This document shows positions 16,263 to 23,633 of a DNA stretch of 43,745 nucleotides, in pieces. Below the pieces are notes generated by a model. That model saw only the letters and a list, made by a program, of their open reading frames with translations, was not told where the DNA came from and searched no databases. Positions within the stretch are counted from its first letter, which is position 1, and each line of letters begins with the position of its first letter. This DNA comes from an uncultured Acetatifactor sp. Lineage in GTDB: Bacteria > Bacillota > Clostridia > Lachnospirales > Lachnospiraceae. A program made the position numbers and the translations under genes. The DNA lies in contig CAJUSI010000017.1 in the NCBI GenBank assembly GCA_910589035.1, positions 1 through 43,745 of the forward strand, read 5' to 3'.

Positions 16263-17432
16263 TTAATAAGTCCTGCTGTTGTCCACCACAACCTGGGATT
16301 CCTCTTTCACAACGGTGGAAGTGCGGATTTTCTCCTGGAGCAGTTCATAAAAACGCTCATCCGGGAAATGCTTTACATCCACCGTCTCCCCGGTCCAGGC
16401 GCTTAAATGGATGGCATTGGAGATGGTCAGCCCCAGGATCCCGTCCTGTCCCTTAGCCAGAAGGGGCGTGCCGTGGAGCACTGAGGAGGCAAAATTATTC
16501 AGGATGCCCACATGCTGGGGGCCGCCGGAAAAGTCGGCCGGAATATTGCATTCCCAGCACTCCGGCTTTCCGAAGGGCTCCGTATTGGTCCGGTTGTGCT
16601 CCCGCTCGGATATCACATTCCGGTAGAAGGTGAGCCTGTTTTTCTCCACCACCACCTTGCCCATATCGCAGGCGATCTCCAGCCGGTTGGTTCCCGGCGC
16701 TTCCCCGGTGGAGGTGATGTATTCTCCCGTGGCGCCGTTGTCGTATTCAAAATATGCCATCACATCGTCCTCTACCTCGATGTTATAGTATTTCCCGAAG
16801 CTGGCCCGGGCATAAATGCGGTCCGGCATGCCGAACATCCATTGCCAGAGGTCCAGCTGGTGAGGATTCTGGTTGATCAGCGCGCCGCCGCCCTCGGTCT
16901 TCCAGGTGGAACGCCATGTACTGCTGTCATGATAGGCCTGGGGGCGGTACCAGTCGGTGATGATCCAGGTGATCCGCTTGATATGTCCAAGCTCCCCGCG
17001 CAGGACCATATCCCTGAGCTTCTGGTAGACAGGATTGGTCCGCTGGTTATACATGATCCCGAATTTTAATCCTCTGTCTTCCGCAGTCTCCGCGGCGGCG
17101 TTCATTTCCCTCACCTGCTTCGTGTGTACGCCTGCCGGCTTCTCCGTGATTACATGGAGTCCGTGCCGGAAAGCGGAGATGGCTAATGCCGGGTGGTCAT
17201 AATGGGGCGTGGCGATGATAACGGCGTCGCACAGCCCGCTGCGGTACATTTCTTCGGCGTCGCCGAACACCGGGACCTGGGGATACTGCTTCCGGGCTGC
17301 CTCCTGTCTGGCCGGAGAAATATCGCAGACAGCACCCAGGGTCATCTCCGGCACCCTGCCGCCCATGACGTTTCCTGCATGTCCGGTTCCCATATTTCCG
17401 AAGCCGATCACACCTAATCTCAATTTGTCCAT
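16263..17432 (-). CDS. Gfo/Idh/MocA-family oxidoreductase
   Basis: A 389-residue NAD(P)-dependent sugar or cyclitol dehydrogenase. The N-terminal Rossmann domain shows GVIGFGNMGTGHAGN and AVCDISPAR; VITEKPAGVHTKQVREM carries the catalytic-type Lys. The C-terminal domain has RNxxYQKLRDMVLRGELG, WRSTWKTEGGGALINQNPHQLDLWQW (GGG ... His region near the active site) and DDVMAYFEYDNGATGEYITST. Length and order are standard. AGGAGG precedes ATG 17432. It is the second gene of the operon that begins at 18412. The pairing with two TIM-barrel isomerases suggests oxidation of a sugar hydroxyl followed by isomerisation or C-C/C-O cleavage of the keto product. Confidence 0.92.
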   Translation of the reverse strand: MDKLRLGVIGFGNMGTGHAGNVMGGRVPEMTLGAVCDISPARQEAARKQYPQVPVFGDAEEMYRSGLCDAVIIATPHYDHPALAISAFRHGLHVITEKPAGVHTKQVREMNAAAETAEDRGLKFGIMYNQRTNPVYQKLRDMVLRGELGHIKRITWIITDWYRPQAYHDSSTWRSTWKTEGGGALINQNPHQLDLWQWMFGMPDRIYARASFGKYYNIEVEDDVMAYFEYDNGATGEYITSTGEAPGTNRLEIACDMGKVVVEKNRLTFYRNVISEREHNRTNTEPFGKPECWECNIPADFSGGPQHVGILNNFASSVLHGTPLLAKGQDGILGLTISNAIHLSAWTGETVDVKHFPDERFYELLQEKIRTSTVVKEESQVVVDNSRTY

Positions 17433-17521
17433 TTGTCTGAAAACCTCCTGTTATCTGTTATTTTTTCCTGCGAGCAGACCGGGAATCGCCGGCCCACCGG
17501 TCCACGGCGGGGCGGTTCCGC

Positions 17522-18412
17522 TTACAGAACCCGCTCCAGGATATCCTCCAGGGCCCGGTACGCCAGCGTGAAGGTGCCCTCCCCGCCCTGGGGCAGATCC
17601 ATCATCCGGTTTCCAAGCTCCAGCTGTGCCAGACCGGAAAAGCTGCCCAGATGGGGCTCCAGGCTTAAATAACCTTCAAATCCGTTCCGGAACAGGTGCT
17701 CCAACAGGTACGCCACATTACCGTCGCCCCGGCCAGCAGGGACTACGGTTCCGTCTGCCAGCATGGCGTCCTTGACATGGACGCAGGCGATATGCTCCTT
17801 CAGCTTTTCGTAAGCCTCCCTGGTGTCCTGCCCGCACTGAACGAAGTTGGCCGGGTCGAACACGGCGCGGAAATGCCCGCACCCAAGCTCCCGCATCAGA
17901 TCAAGACAGCGGTCCGCGGTATCGCCGTAGATTTCCTTCTCATTCTCATGGAGCAGCACCACATCCTGCTGCCGGGCGTATTCGACCATCCTATGCAGGC
18001 GGTCCAGCACTTCCGCCCGCTCCTGCGCAGGCCATTCGACTTCAGAGGCGTTGTATGTCTCCCCCTTCATATCGGGCCGGGGCGTGTGATAGAAGCTGAA
18101 GATGCGGATATACTTTGTCTCCAGCTGCCGGGCGATTTCCACCGTTCTCTGAAACAGCCGGAAATGTGCCTCGAAGTCCTCCTCCAGGTATACCTTGCCA
18201 ATGGGAGAGCCCAGGGAGGATACCCGGATCCCGCAGGCCTCCATTTTTTCCTTCAGCAGGACAACTTCGGCGTCTGACAAGTCCGAAATACTTTTCCCGT
18301 CGATTCCCCGGGGATCAAAATAGTTCATATGCAGTTTCCGGAGCACCTGGAACTGCGTTTCCACATCCTCTGCGATTTCGTCAGAAAAACCGCTGATCTT
18401 CGTATATTTCAT
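17522..18412 (-). CDS. Sugar phosphate isomerase/epimerase, first gene of sugar operon
   Basis: A 296-residue TIM-barrel protein. Start MKYTKISGFSDEIAED at 18412 follows a strong GGGAGGGGAGG site; the open frame further upstream runs into the repeat array and is not used. Motifs: DPRGIDGKSISDLSD, SLGSPIGKVYLEEDF, YIRIFSFYHTP, VVLLHENEKEIYGDT (metal-site HENE), FRAVFDPANFVQCGQDT (DPANF metal site), ACVHVKDAMLADGTVVPAGRGDG (HVKD) and LSLEPHL (final Glu). This is the classic AP_endonuc_2 set of ligands. It leads the operon divergent from an AraC-type activator and likely is its main target. Confidence 0.9.
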   Translation of the reverse strand: MKYTKISGFSDEIAEDVETQFQVLRKLHMNYFDPRGIDGKSISDLSDAEVVLLKEKMEACGIRVSSLGSPIGKVYLEEDFEAHFRLFQRTVEIARQLETKYIRIFSFYHTPRPDMKGETYNASEVEWPAQERAEVLDRLHRMVEYARQQDVVLLHENEKEIYGDTADRCLDLMRELGCGHFRAVFDPANFVQCGQDTREAYEKLKEHIACVHVKDAMLADGTVVPAGRGDGNVAYLLEHLFRNGFEGYLSLEPHLGSFSGLAQLELGNRMMDLPQGGEGTFTLAYRALEDILERVL

Positions 18413-18433
18413 CCATACCTCCCCTCCCGGACT

Positions 18434-18690
18434 ACAATTTTGCCATACTACCCGGGATTTCACTGATAAGCGTCCGGCCGGATCCGCCGCAAGCACAATT
18501 CTGTCATACTGCCCATGATTTCGCTGAAAGCGTCCCAGTCAGACCACAATTCTCATACTGCCCATGATTTCGCTGAAAGCGTCCCAGTCAGACCACAATT
18601 CTCATACTGCCCATGATTTCGCTGAAAGCGTCCCAGTCAGACCACAATTCTATCATACTGCCCGTGATTTCACTGATAAGTGTCTGCCCC
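18434..18690. repeat. Array of about five 49-bp direct repeats (likely regulator sites)
   Basis: Copies begin at 18434, 18495, 18546, 18595 and 18644. The three middle copies are nearly identical with a 49-bp period; the outer ones diverge and spacing is 61 and 51 bases. Each copy has ACAATTCT, CATACTGCCC and GATTTCGCTGAAAGCG; TTTCGCTGAAA is itself an imperfect palindrome. The array fills the spacer between the sugar operon start (18412, minus) and the AraC-type gene (18829, plus). Read as tandem operator sites or a recent amplification of one site. Too regular in length and without unique spacers, so not CRISPR. Confidence 0.75.
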
Positions 18691-18828
18691 GGACAAGTCG
18701 GAACCTGATTCTTCCGTTTTCCCTATCATATAACATCCTGATTATAAAAAACAGAGCGTTTCTTGCAAAAAAACTTGCATTTCTTGCGGTGTTGTATGAG
18801 AATAGAAAGGAGAAAGGAGGGCCGTCCC

Positions 18829-19605
18829 ATGGAAGCCTGCTATTCGATCGCGGAATCTTATACGGACGCTCCCACAAACGCACATTTTCAGCTGCACAAT
18901 CACAGCGACTATGAGATATTGCTGTTTCTGGAGGGAGATGCCAGGTATATTGTGGAGGATAAGGTCTATCTGCTGGAGCCGGGGGATCTTATTCTGGTGC
19001 GGAAGCATGAACTTCACCGTGTCTATCACAACAGTCAGGCTCCCTACAGACGTGTGGTCCTGATGATCTCGCCTTCCTTTTTCCGGGAAAATGCATGTCC
19101 TGCCTATGAAGCCCAGTTTCTGGAGGCACCGCAGGATATGGGGCATAAGATTACGGCGGAGGCGGCCCGTTCCAGCGGCCTGTATGACACCTTCCTGCGG
19201 TATAAGAAGTATTCCGATTGCTACAGCAGGCCTTTCGGCGATCCGGTGCTGCGGTCCGTCATTGTGGAGATGGCGTATATTCTGAATCAGATCAACAGCT
19301 TCTCCGGCTCCGATGTTTCTTCAGAGCCGGTCAGATCCGTCATTTTATATCTGAACAGCAATTATGACAAAGATGTCACATTGGATTTCCTGCAGGACAG
19401 ATTCTTTATCTCAAAGTACCACCTCTGCCGGGAATTCCGCAAGGCTACCGGGCTGACCGTCCATGAGTATATCCGACGCAAGCGTCTGATGAGGGTGCAG
19501 GAGCTGCGTTCCGGAGGAATGCGGATCGGCGACGCCGCGCTGGAGGCAGGATTTCATGATTATTCCGCTTTTTACAGGGCGAGCCGTAAAGAACCCGGTA
19601 TGTAG
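18829..19605 (+). CDS. AraC-family transcriptional regulator
   Basis: A 258-residue protein. Start 18829 has a perfect AAAGGAGG eight bases upstream. The N-terminal half is a cupin sugar-sensing domain (FQLHNHSDYEILLFLEGDARYIVEDKVYLLEPGDLILV, with HNHxDYE typical of the group). The C-terminal half has two helix-turn-helix units: DVTLDFLQDRFFISKYHLCREFRKATGLTVHEYIRRKRL and RIGDAALEAGFHDYSAFYRASRKEPGM. The protein ends about 10 residues earlier than usual, right after the second recognition helix, so a small 3' truncation is possible. It is divergent from the sugar operon and probably activates it by binding the direct repeats between them. Confidence 0.92.
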   Translation: MEACYSIAESYTDAPTNAHFQLHNHSDYEILLFLEGDARYIVEDKVYLLEPGDLILVRKHELHRVYHNSQAPYRRVVLMISPSFFRENACPAYEAQFLEAPQDMGHKITAEAARSSGLYDTFLRYKKYSDCYSRPFGDPVLRSVIVEMAYILNQINSFSGSDVSSEPVRSVILYLNSNYDKDVTLDFLQDRFFISKYHLCREFRKATGLTVHEYIRRKRLMRVQELRSGGMRIGDAALEAGFHDYSAFYRASRKEPGM

Positions 19606-19645
19606 CCGGAAAAAGCCCGGAAGAAGCGTCCGGGTAGCTTTTTCG
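19606..19645 (+). terminator. Terminator after araC-type gene
   Basis: AAAAAGCCCGG (from 19610) and CCGGG-TA-GCTTTTT (to about 19641) form a stem with a two-base bulge, a nine-base loop and a built-in T-run. It lies directly behind the stop at 19603-19605. Confidence 0.65.
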
Positions 19646-19649
19646 GAAA

Positions 19650-19826
19650 GCCGATCTGTCTCCGGAAAGCTGATCCAGAAAGTTGATTTGAAAAGCTGAC
19701 CCGCTTCTGGTATGAAAAGCTGACCAGCCTCTGGCATTGATTTATTGCCGATTCGGGCATAAACTGAAGAAACAGAAACGAAACCAGAAACAGAAACGAA
19801 ACCGAAAACAGAAACAAAACCCAAAA
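19650..19826 (+). repeat. Short purine-rich repeats upstream of cysK
   Basis: Two kinds of repeat fill the spacer. About 19666-19738 carries GAAAAGCTGACC-type units (three or four degenerate copies with CTTCTGG/CCTCTGG). About 19766-19822 carries alternating CAGAAAC and GAAAC units, at least eight times. No T-box (no specifier stem or T-box sequence) and no other known leader was recognised, although cysK genes in Clostridia often have one. Confidence 0.55.
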
Positions 19827-19839
19827 AGGAGTTCCATGT

Positions 19840-20769
19840 ATGAAGACATTTGACAGAATAACGGATCTGATAGGCGGTACGCCGCTTTTAAAGCTTACAA
19901 ATTACATTGCCGACAGGGAACTGGGCGCAGTCATCTACGCGAAACTTGAATATTTTAATCCGGCAGGAAGCGCCAAGGACAGAATTGCAAAGGCTATCAT
20001 TGAGGAGGCGGAAGCAAAAGGCGTTCTGAAGCCGGATTCCGTAATCATCGAGCCCACCAGCGGAAATACGGGAATCGGGCTTGCGGCGGCAGGCGCTTCG
20101 AGAGGATACAGGGTGATCCTCACCATGCCGGAAACCATGAGCGTGGAACGGCGGAATCTCCTGAAAGCCTACGGCGCCGAACTTGTACTGACCGATGGTG
20201 CGAAGGGGATGAAGGGCGCCATCGCCAGGGCGCAGGAGCTGGCCGCGGAAATGCCGAACAGCTTTATCCCCGGCCAGTTTACCAACCCGGCGAATCCGGC
20301 TGCACACCGCAGCACCACAGGGCCTGAGATCTGGGAGGATACCGACGGCAGGGTGGATATCTTCGTGGCGTGTGTCGGTACGGGCGGTACCGTGTCCGGT
20401 GTGGGGGAATACCTCAAGAGCCGGAATCCGAATGTGAAGGTGGTTGCCGTGGAACCTGCCGGATCGCCGGTACTCTCGGGTGGAAAGCCCGGCGCCCATG
20501 AGATTCAGGGCATCGGCGCAGGCTTTGTGCCGGAGACGCTGAACACGGCAATCTACGACGAGATCATTACCGTGGAAAACGAGGAAGCTTTTGAAACGGG
20601 AAGAACGCTTGCAAGAAGGGAAGGCCTGCTTGTGGGGATTTCCTCCGGAGCCGCGGTGTTCGCAGCGGCGGCGCTGGCAAAGCGTCCGGAAAATGAGGGA
20701 AAGCTTATCGTGGCGCTTCTTCCCGATACCGGAGAGCGATATCTCTCCACCCCCATGTTTGCCGGATAA
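19840..20769 (+). CDS. cysK: Cysteine synthase A (O-acetylserine sulfhydrylase)
   Basis: A 309-residue PLP enzyme making cysteine and acetate from O-acetylserine and sulfide in the cytoplasm. N-terminal IGGTPLLKL is the family start. NPAGSAKDRIA holds the PLP Lys (K46), EPTSGNTGIGLA (71-82) is the substrate loop, and VGTGGTVSGVG is the phosphate-binding glycine loop near residue 180. GISSGAAVFAA and PDTGERYLSTPMF close it as in other CysK proteins. Length is normal. AAAGGAG sits eight bases before the ATG. It is a single-gene unit after an AraC terminator; an antiporter relic follows. No serine acetyltransferase gene is in the window. Confidence 0.95.
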   Translation: MKTFDRITDLIGGTPLLKLTNYIADRELGAVIYAKLEYFNPAGSAKDRIAKAIIEEAEAKGVLKPDSVIIEPTSGNTGIGLAAAGASRGYRVILTMPETMSVERRNLLKAYGAELVLTDGAKGMKGAIARAQELAAEMPNSFIPGQFTNPANPAAHRSTTGPEIWEDTDGRVDIFVACVGTGGTVSGVGEYLKSRNPNVKVVAVEPAGSPVLSGGKPGAHEIQGIGAGFVPETLNTAIYDEIITVENEEAFETGRTLARREGLLVGISSGAAVFAAAALAKRPENEGKLIVALLPDTGERYLSTPMFAG

Positions 20770-20804
20770 GCGCCGCAGTCCGACTGACGGTCAAACCTGA
20801 TATT

Positions 20805-21121
20805 CCGCCTGCCTGCCGGCCTTTGCCACGAGAACCTCGGTGGGAACCTATTTTGTAGTGATTCCCATCCTGTTCCCGGTGGGCGTGATGTCGGGGGCAG
20901 ACCGGTACCGCAGGGCGAATCTGCTGGACTGCACCGGCTGCGTGTTCTGCTTCCTGGCGCCATGGACGGTGCACTGCGTGATTCCGGCCCAACAGTCCGC
21001 CCAGTTCGGGGAGGGCTTTGCAGTGGCGCCGGCGTCGATTCCCTTTGTGAATTTTTATTCTATATGTATGCCGGTGATCCTGGCGGTGACAGTGATTACC
21101 GACTATGGGAGGAAGCGATAG
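20805..21121 (+). pseudogene. Na+/H+ antiporter (NhaC-like) C-terminal fragment
   Basis: The frame gives CLPAFATRTSVGTYFVVIPILFPVGVMSGAD, then a disturbed stretch, then PASIPFVNFYSICMPVILAVTVITDYGRKR and a stop at 21121. The first part resembles the discontinuous helix region of NhaC/ArsB-type antiporters, where a T(S/W)WGT-like motif precedes a hydrophobic helix. There is no start codon with a ribosome site and most of the transporter is missing. Family naming is tentative; that it is a membrane-transporter remnant is more secure. Confidence 0.45.
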
Positions 21122-21161
21122 ACGGGTGGCATACCAGTGTGCCTGCGGCAGTCAGGATACT

Positions 21162-23549
21162 TCACTTCTCATTTACGTAAATCCGGACCCGGTTCTGAAT
21201 GATCTCCATCACTTCCTCAGCGGTCTTCTGCCCCAGGTAATATCCTTCCGCCTCTTCATTGATGATCTTGACCACTTCATTTGCCTCGCTGAAGGAGACC
21301 GGCTTTGCCGCCTCGATTAAGCGCAGTATCAGATCCGCTTCTTCCCGGGTGGGGATATGGTAGGTATATTCCCAGTCGGAATAGGCGATAGCCATACCGG
21401 ATTCCTTTGGGATGGGCTCTCCGTTTTCGCCGAGGAGGATTTCGCCCGCCTCATCCGTGAGATATTCCGGCGTTACGGCGTCTGCGGCCTTTTCCGCCAG
21501 AGTGTCCTTCTTTGAAGGGAAAAAGGAGGCTTCTGCATCCTGGGAGGCCAGAAGGCTTTCGATGAATGCCCACGCGCCCTCTTTCAGATCCGATTTCACG
21601 GTGATGGCATATGCCCCGTAGGGGATGAGCATGCAGCCGGCGCTGCCGTCCGAGGCGGGGAAGCCTATGCAGGTGCCCTCGTTGTGATAAATTTCCAGGG
21701 GAAGCTGTATGGAATCAAATTCCGCAATATCCTCCACCAGGAGAAGGACTTCCCCGTTCTGTATTCTCACGGGGGTGGAGGACTGTTCGGCGTTCTGCCG
21801 GGTTTCGCCGGGAAAGCGGGAGGCGAATTCCAGCAGCGCCTTGAAAGCGTCGGACTCAAAACGGCATTCCCCCGTGGACCAGTCGATAAAGGCATCCTCA
21901 TTGTAGCTCATCAGATACCGCATCACTTCGCTTCTGGAGACATTGTCGAAGACTTCCGCATCCGGGTTGGCATCGGCATAGGCCATCATTTCCTCCAGCG
22001 TCCACCCGAAGGTATCGCCCACCTGGGCGCTCCATCCGAACACGGTTTTCAGGGAAAAGCGGGACGGAATAGTAATCAGATTCCCCTCTATGGTATACGC
22101 ATCCAGAAGACTGTCCGGGAAGTCGCCGCGGCTTAACAGGGCGCTGCTTTCCAGACAGGTATTCAGATCCGCGAAGAGCCCTTTTGACGCCAGGGCTTTC
22201 AGATCCAGATCCGCAATGTCCAGGATATCCGGGCAGTCGTCGGAGAGAATGTCGCTGTTCATGCGGAGGGCGGCCTCCGCTCTGTCATGTGTCTGCGGGT
22301 CCATGTATTCTCTGATTTTTAACTGATATTTATCGTTTTCACGATTAAATTTCATCGCGGCGTTTCGCAGGATGGAATTGCTGTAGAGGGTGCCCAGCAC
22401 AATGGTCTCCCTCTGGGGGGCCTGGGAGCCTTCCGCTTTCCTCAGCAGGGCCAGTTCGGTGCTTCCGCCGGAAAAATTCCGGATGACCGCCTGGAGACTT
22501 CCGTCCTCCCGTACATGGAGGGCCGTTACGTGGGAACCGTTGATCCCGTAGTCCAGCCAGTCGAAGAGAGTTTCTCCGGTCCGGGCGGCCAGGTCATAAG
22601 CATAGACGGAGGTCCTGTCATAAGACAAGAGCGTGTCTTCCATTCCGGGAATCAGGAGGGAATTGTCCCCCCTGGGAAAATCAGGCAGGGAGGCTCCCAG
22701 CTTCCCTCTGTCAAAATCAATCTCCGATAAAAAATAGCCGGTTCCGCCTCCGCTGTCGCTGTGGCAGGCGGCGTACATTGCGCCGCTTTGGTCCCGCCCC
22801 AGGGCGCTGATTCCTCCGTTAGGGAGATCGGGAATGACGGTACCTCTGTAAGCTCCTTCAGCGGTATACAGAAGGATGGAGGGGCTGCCGGAGCTGCGGC
22901 CGGAAAGGTATACCCGTCCCCGGCCGTCCACTGCCAGCAGATTCAGATCCTCCGCCTCCCCGGTGATGTCCGTGTCGTAGACCAGGCTGCCCTTTGCGTC
23001 GAATTTGCACAGATGGGTCCGGGAGCCCTCTTCTTCGGTCACATAGGAAATGAGGTAGAAGGCGCTTTCCTCATCCATGGCGAATAAGCTGGTGACGAAC
23101 CTGTCGCCGCCCTCCGGCCAGCTCAGGGCAAGGTCCGGAAGAGAACCCTGTGTCGGAGAATAGCTGCTCAGCCGGTAGCGGAAGCCCTCTGCCTGCTGCT
23201 GGTAGGAGATGTAGTAGAGGGTGTCTCCCGCAAATGCTATATTCGGGTAGGAATCCTCCCCTATTTCAAGAGGCAGGAATTCCGGAATCCATATCTGGCC
23301 GCCGTTTCCGGAAGGGGGAGTGTCTTTACCGCAGGATGTGATCCACAGCATCATAAGGACAACAGCCGCCAAAAGCCGAAATTGTTTTCTTTTCAGGCAG
23401 CTTTCGTTTTCGATGTATTGCTGTTTGTTTCGGGGACATTTGTTTTCTGCACACCTTTTTCTATTTTGGATGTTTTTCGTCCTGTTCCTGGAAGCTCTTT
23501 TTCTATCTGCGCAGGTTTCCTGCCTGTCTCTGCTGTTATCCTGTATCAT
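21162..23549 (-). CDS. Large lipoprotein: propeller-like domain plus extracellular solute-binding domain
   Basis: A 795-residue exported protein. The start MIQDNSRD at 23549 has GGAAGGAG seven bases upstream. A basic n-region of about 57 residues (very long for a signal peptide) precedes the hydrophobic LLAAVVLMMLWITSC, with lipobox Cys at residue 73. Residues about 85-380 contain repeated short beta motifs (DTLYYIS, SAFYLISY, LLAVDGRGRVYLSG, GRDQSGAMYAA, LLSYDRTSVYAYD) like a beta-propeller. From about 395 on (LGTLYSNSILRNAAMKFNREN, DILDIADLDLKALASKGLFADLN, GWTLEEMMAYADANP, GEGAWAFIESLL-type end) it is a family 1 extracellular solute-binding domain. No permease genes adjoin; instead a histidine kinase lies upstream, so it may serve sensing rather than uptake. 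Confidence 0.85.
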   Translation of the reverse strand: MIQDNSRDRQETCADRKRASRNRTKNIQNRKRCAENKCPRNKQQYIENESCLKRKQFRLLAAVVLMMLWITSCGKDTPPSGNGGQIWIPEFLPLEIGEDSYPNIAFAGDTLYYISYQQQAEGFRYRLSSYSPTQGSLPDLALSWPEGGDRFVTSLFAMDEESAFYLISYVTEEEGSRTHLCKFDAKGSLVYDTDITGEAEDLNLLAVDGRGRVYLSGRSSGSPSILLYTAEGAYRGTVIPDLPNGGISALGRDQSGAMYAACHSDSGGGTGYFLSEIDFDRGKLGASLPDFPRGDNSLLIPGMEDTLLSYDRTSVYAYDLAARTGETLFDWLDYGINGSHVTALHVREDGSLQAVIRNFSGGSTELALLRKAEGSQAPQRETIVLGTLYSNSILRNAAMKFNRENDKYQLKIREYMDPQTHDRAEAALRMNSDILSDDCPDILDIADLDLKALASKGLFADLNTCLESSALLSRGDFPDSLLDAYTIEGNLITIPSRFSLKTVFGWSAQVGDTFGWTLEEMMAYADANPDAEVFDNVSRSEVMRYLMSYNEDAFIDWSTGECRFESDAFKALLEFASRFPGETRQNAEQSSTPVRIQNGEVLLLVEDIAEFDSIQLPLEIYHNEGTCIGFPASDGSAGCMLIPYGAYAITVKSDLKEGAWAFIESLLASQDAEASFFPSKKDTLAEKAADAVTPEYLTDEAGEILLGENGEPIPKESGMAIAYSDWEYTYHIPTREEADLILRLIEAAKPVSFSEANEVVKIINEEAEGYYLGQKTAEEVMEIIQNRVRIYVNEK

Positions 23550-23633
23550 AGTCCTGCTCCTTCCGATGGCTTTGAAGATCAATTACCCTATGCCGGAAGG
23601 ATAGCACCAGACTCTCAAATCTTTCTCAAATTT

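Noticed and set aside
18434..18690. CRISPR array
   Set aside because: The repeated unit is continuous over 49 bases with no unique spacers and no cas genes are near.
19650..19839. Cysteine T-box riboswitch before cysK
   Set aside because: No specifier stem, T-box sequence or antiterminator pairing could be found; the spacer is simple repeats.
21162..23549. Component of an ABC sugar importer
   Set aside because: No permease or ATPase genes lie nearby; the neighbours are signalling genes, so import is not supported by context.
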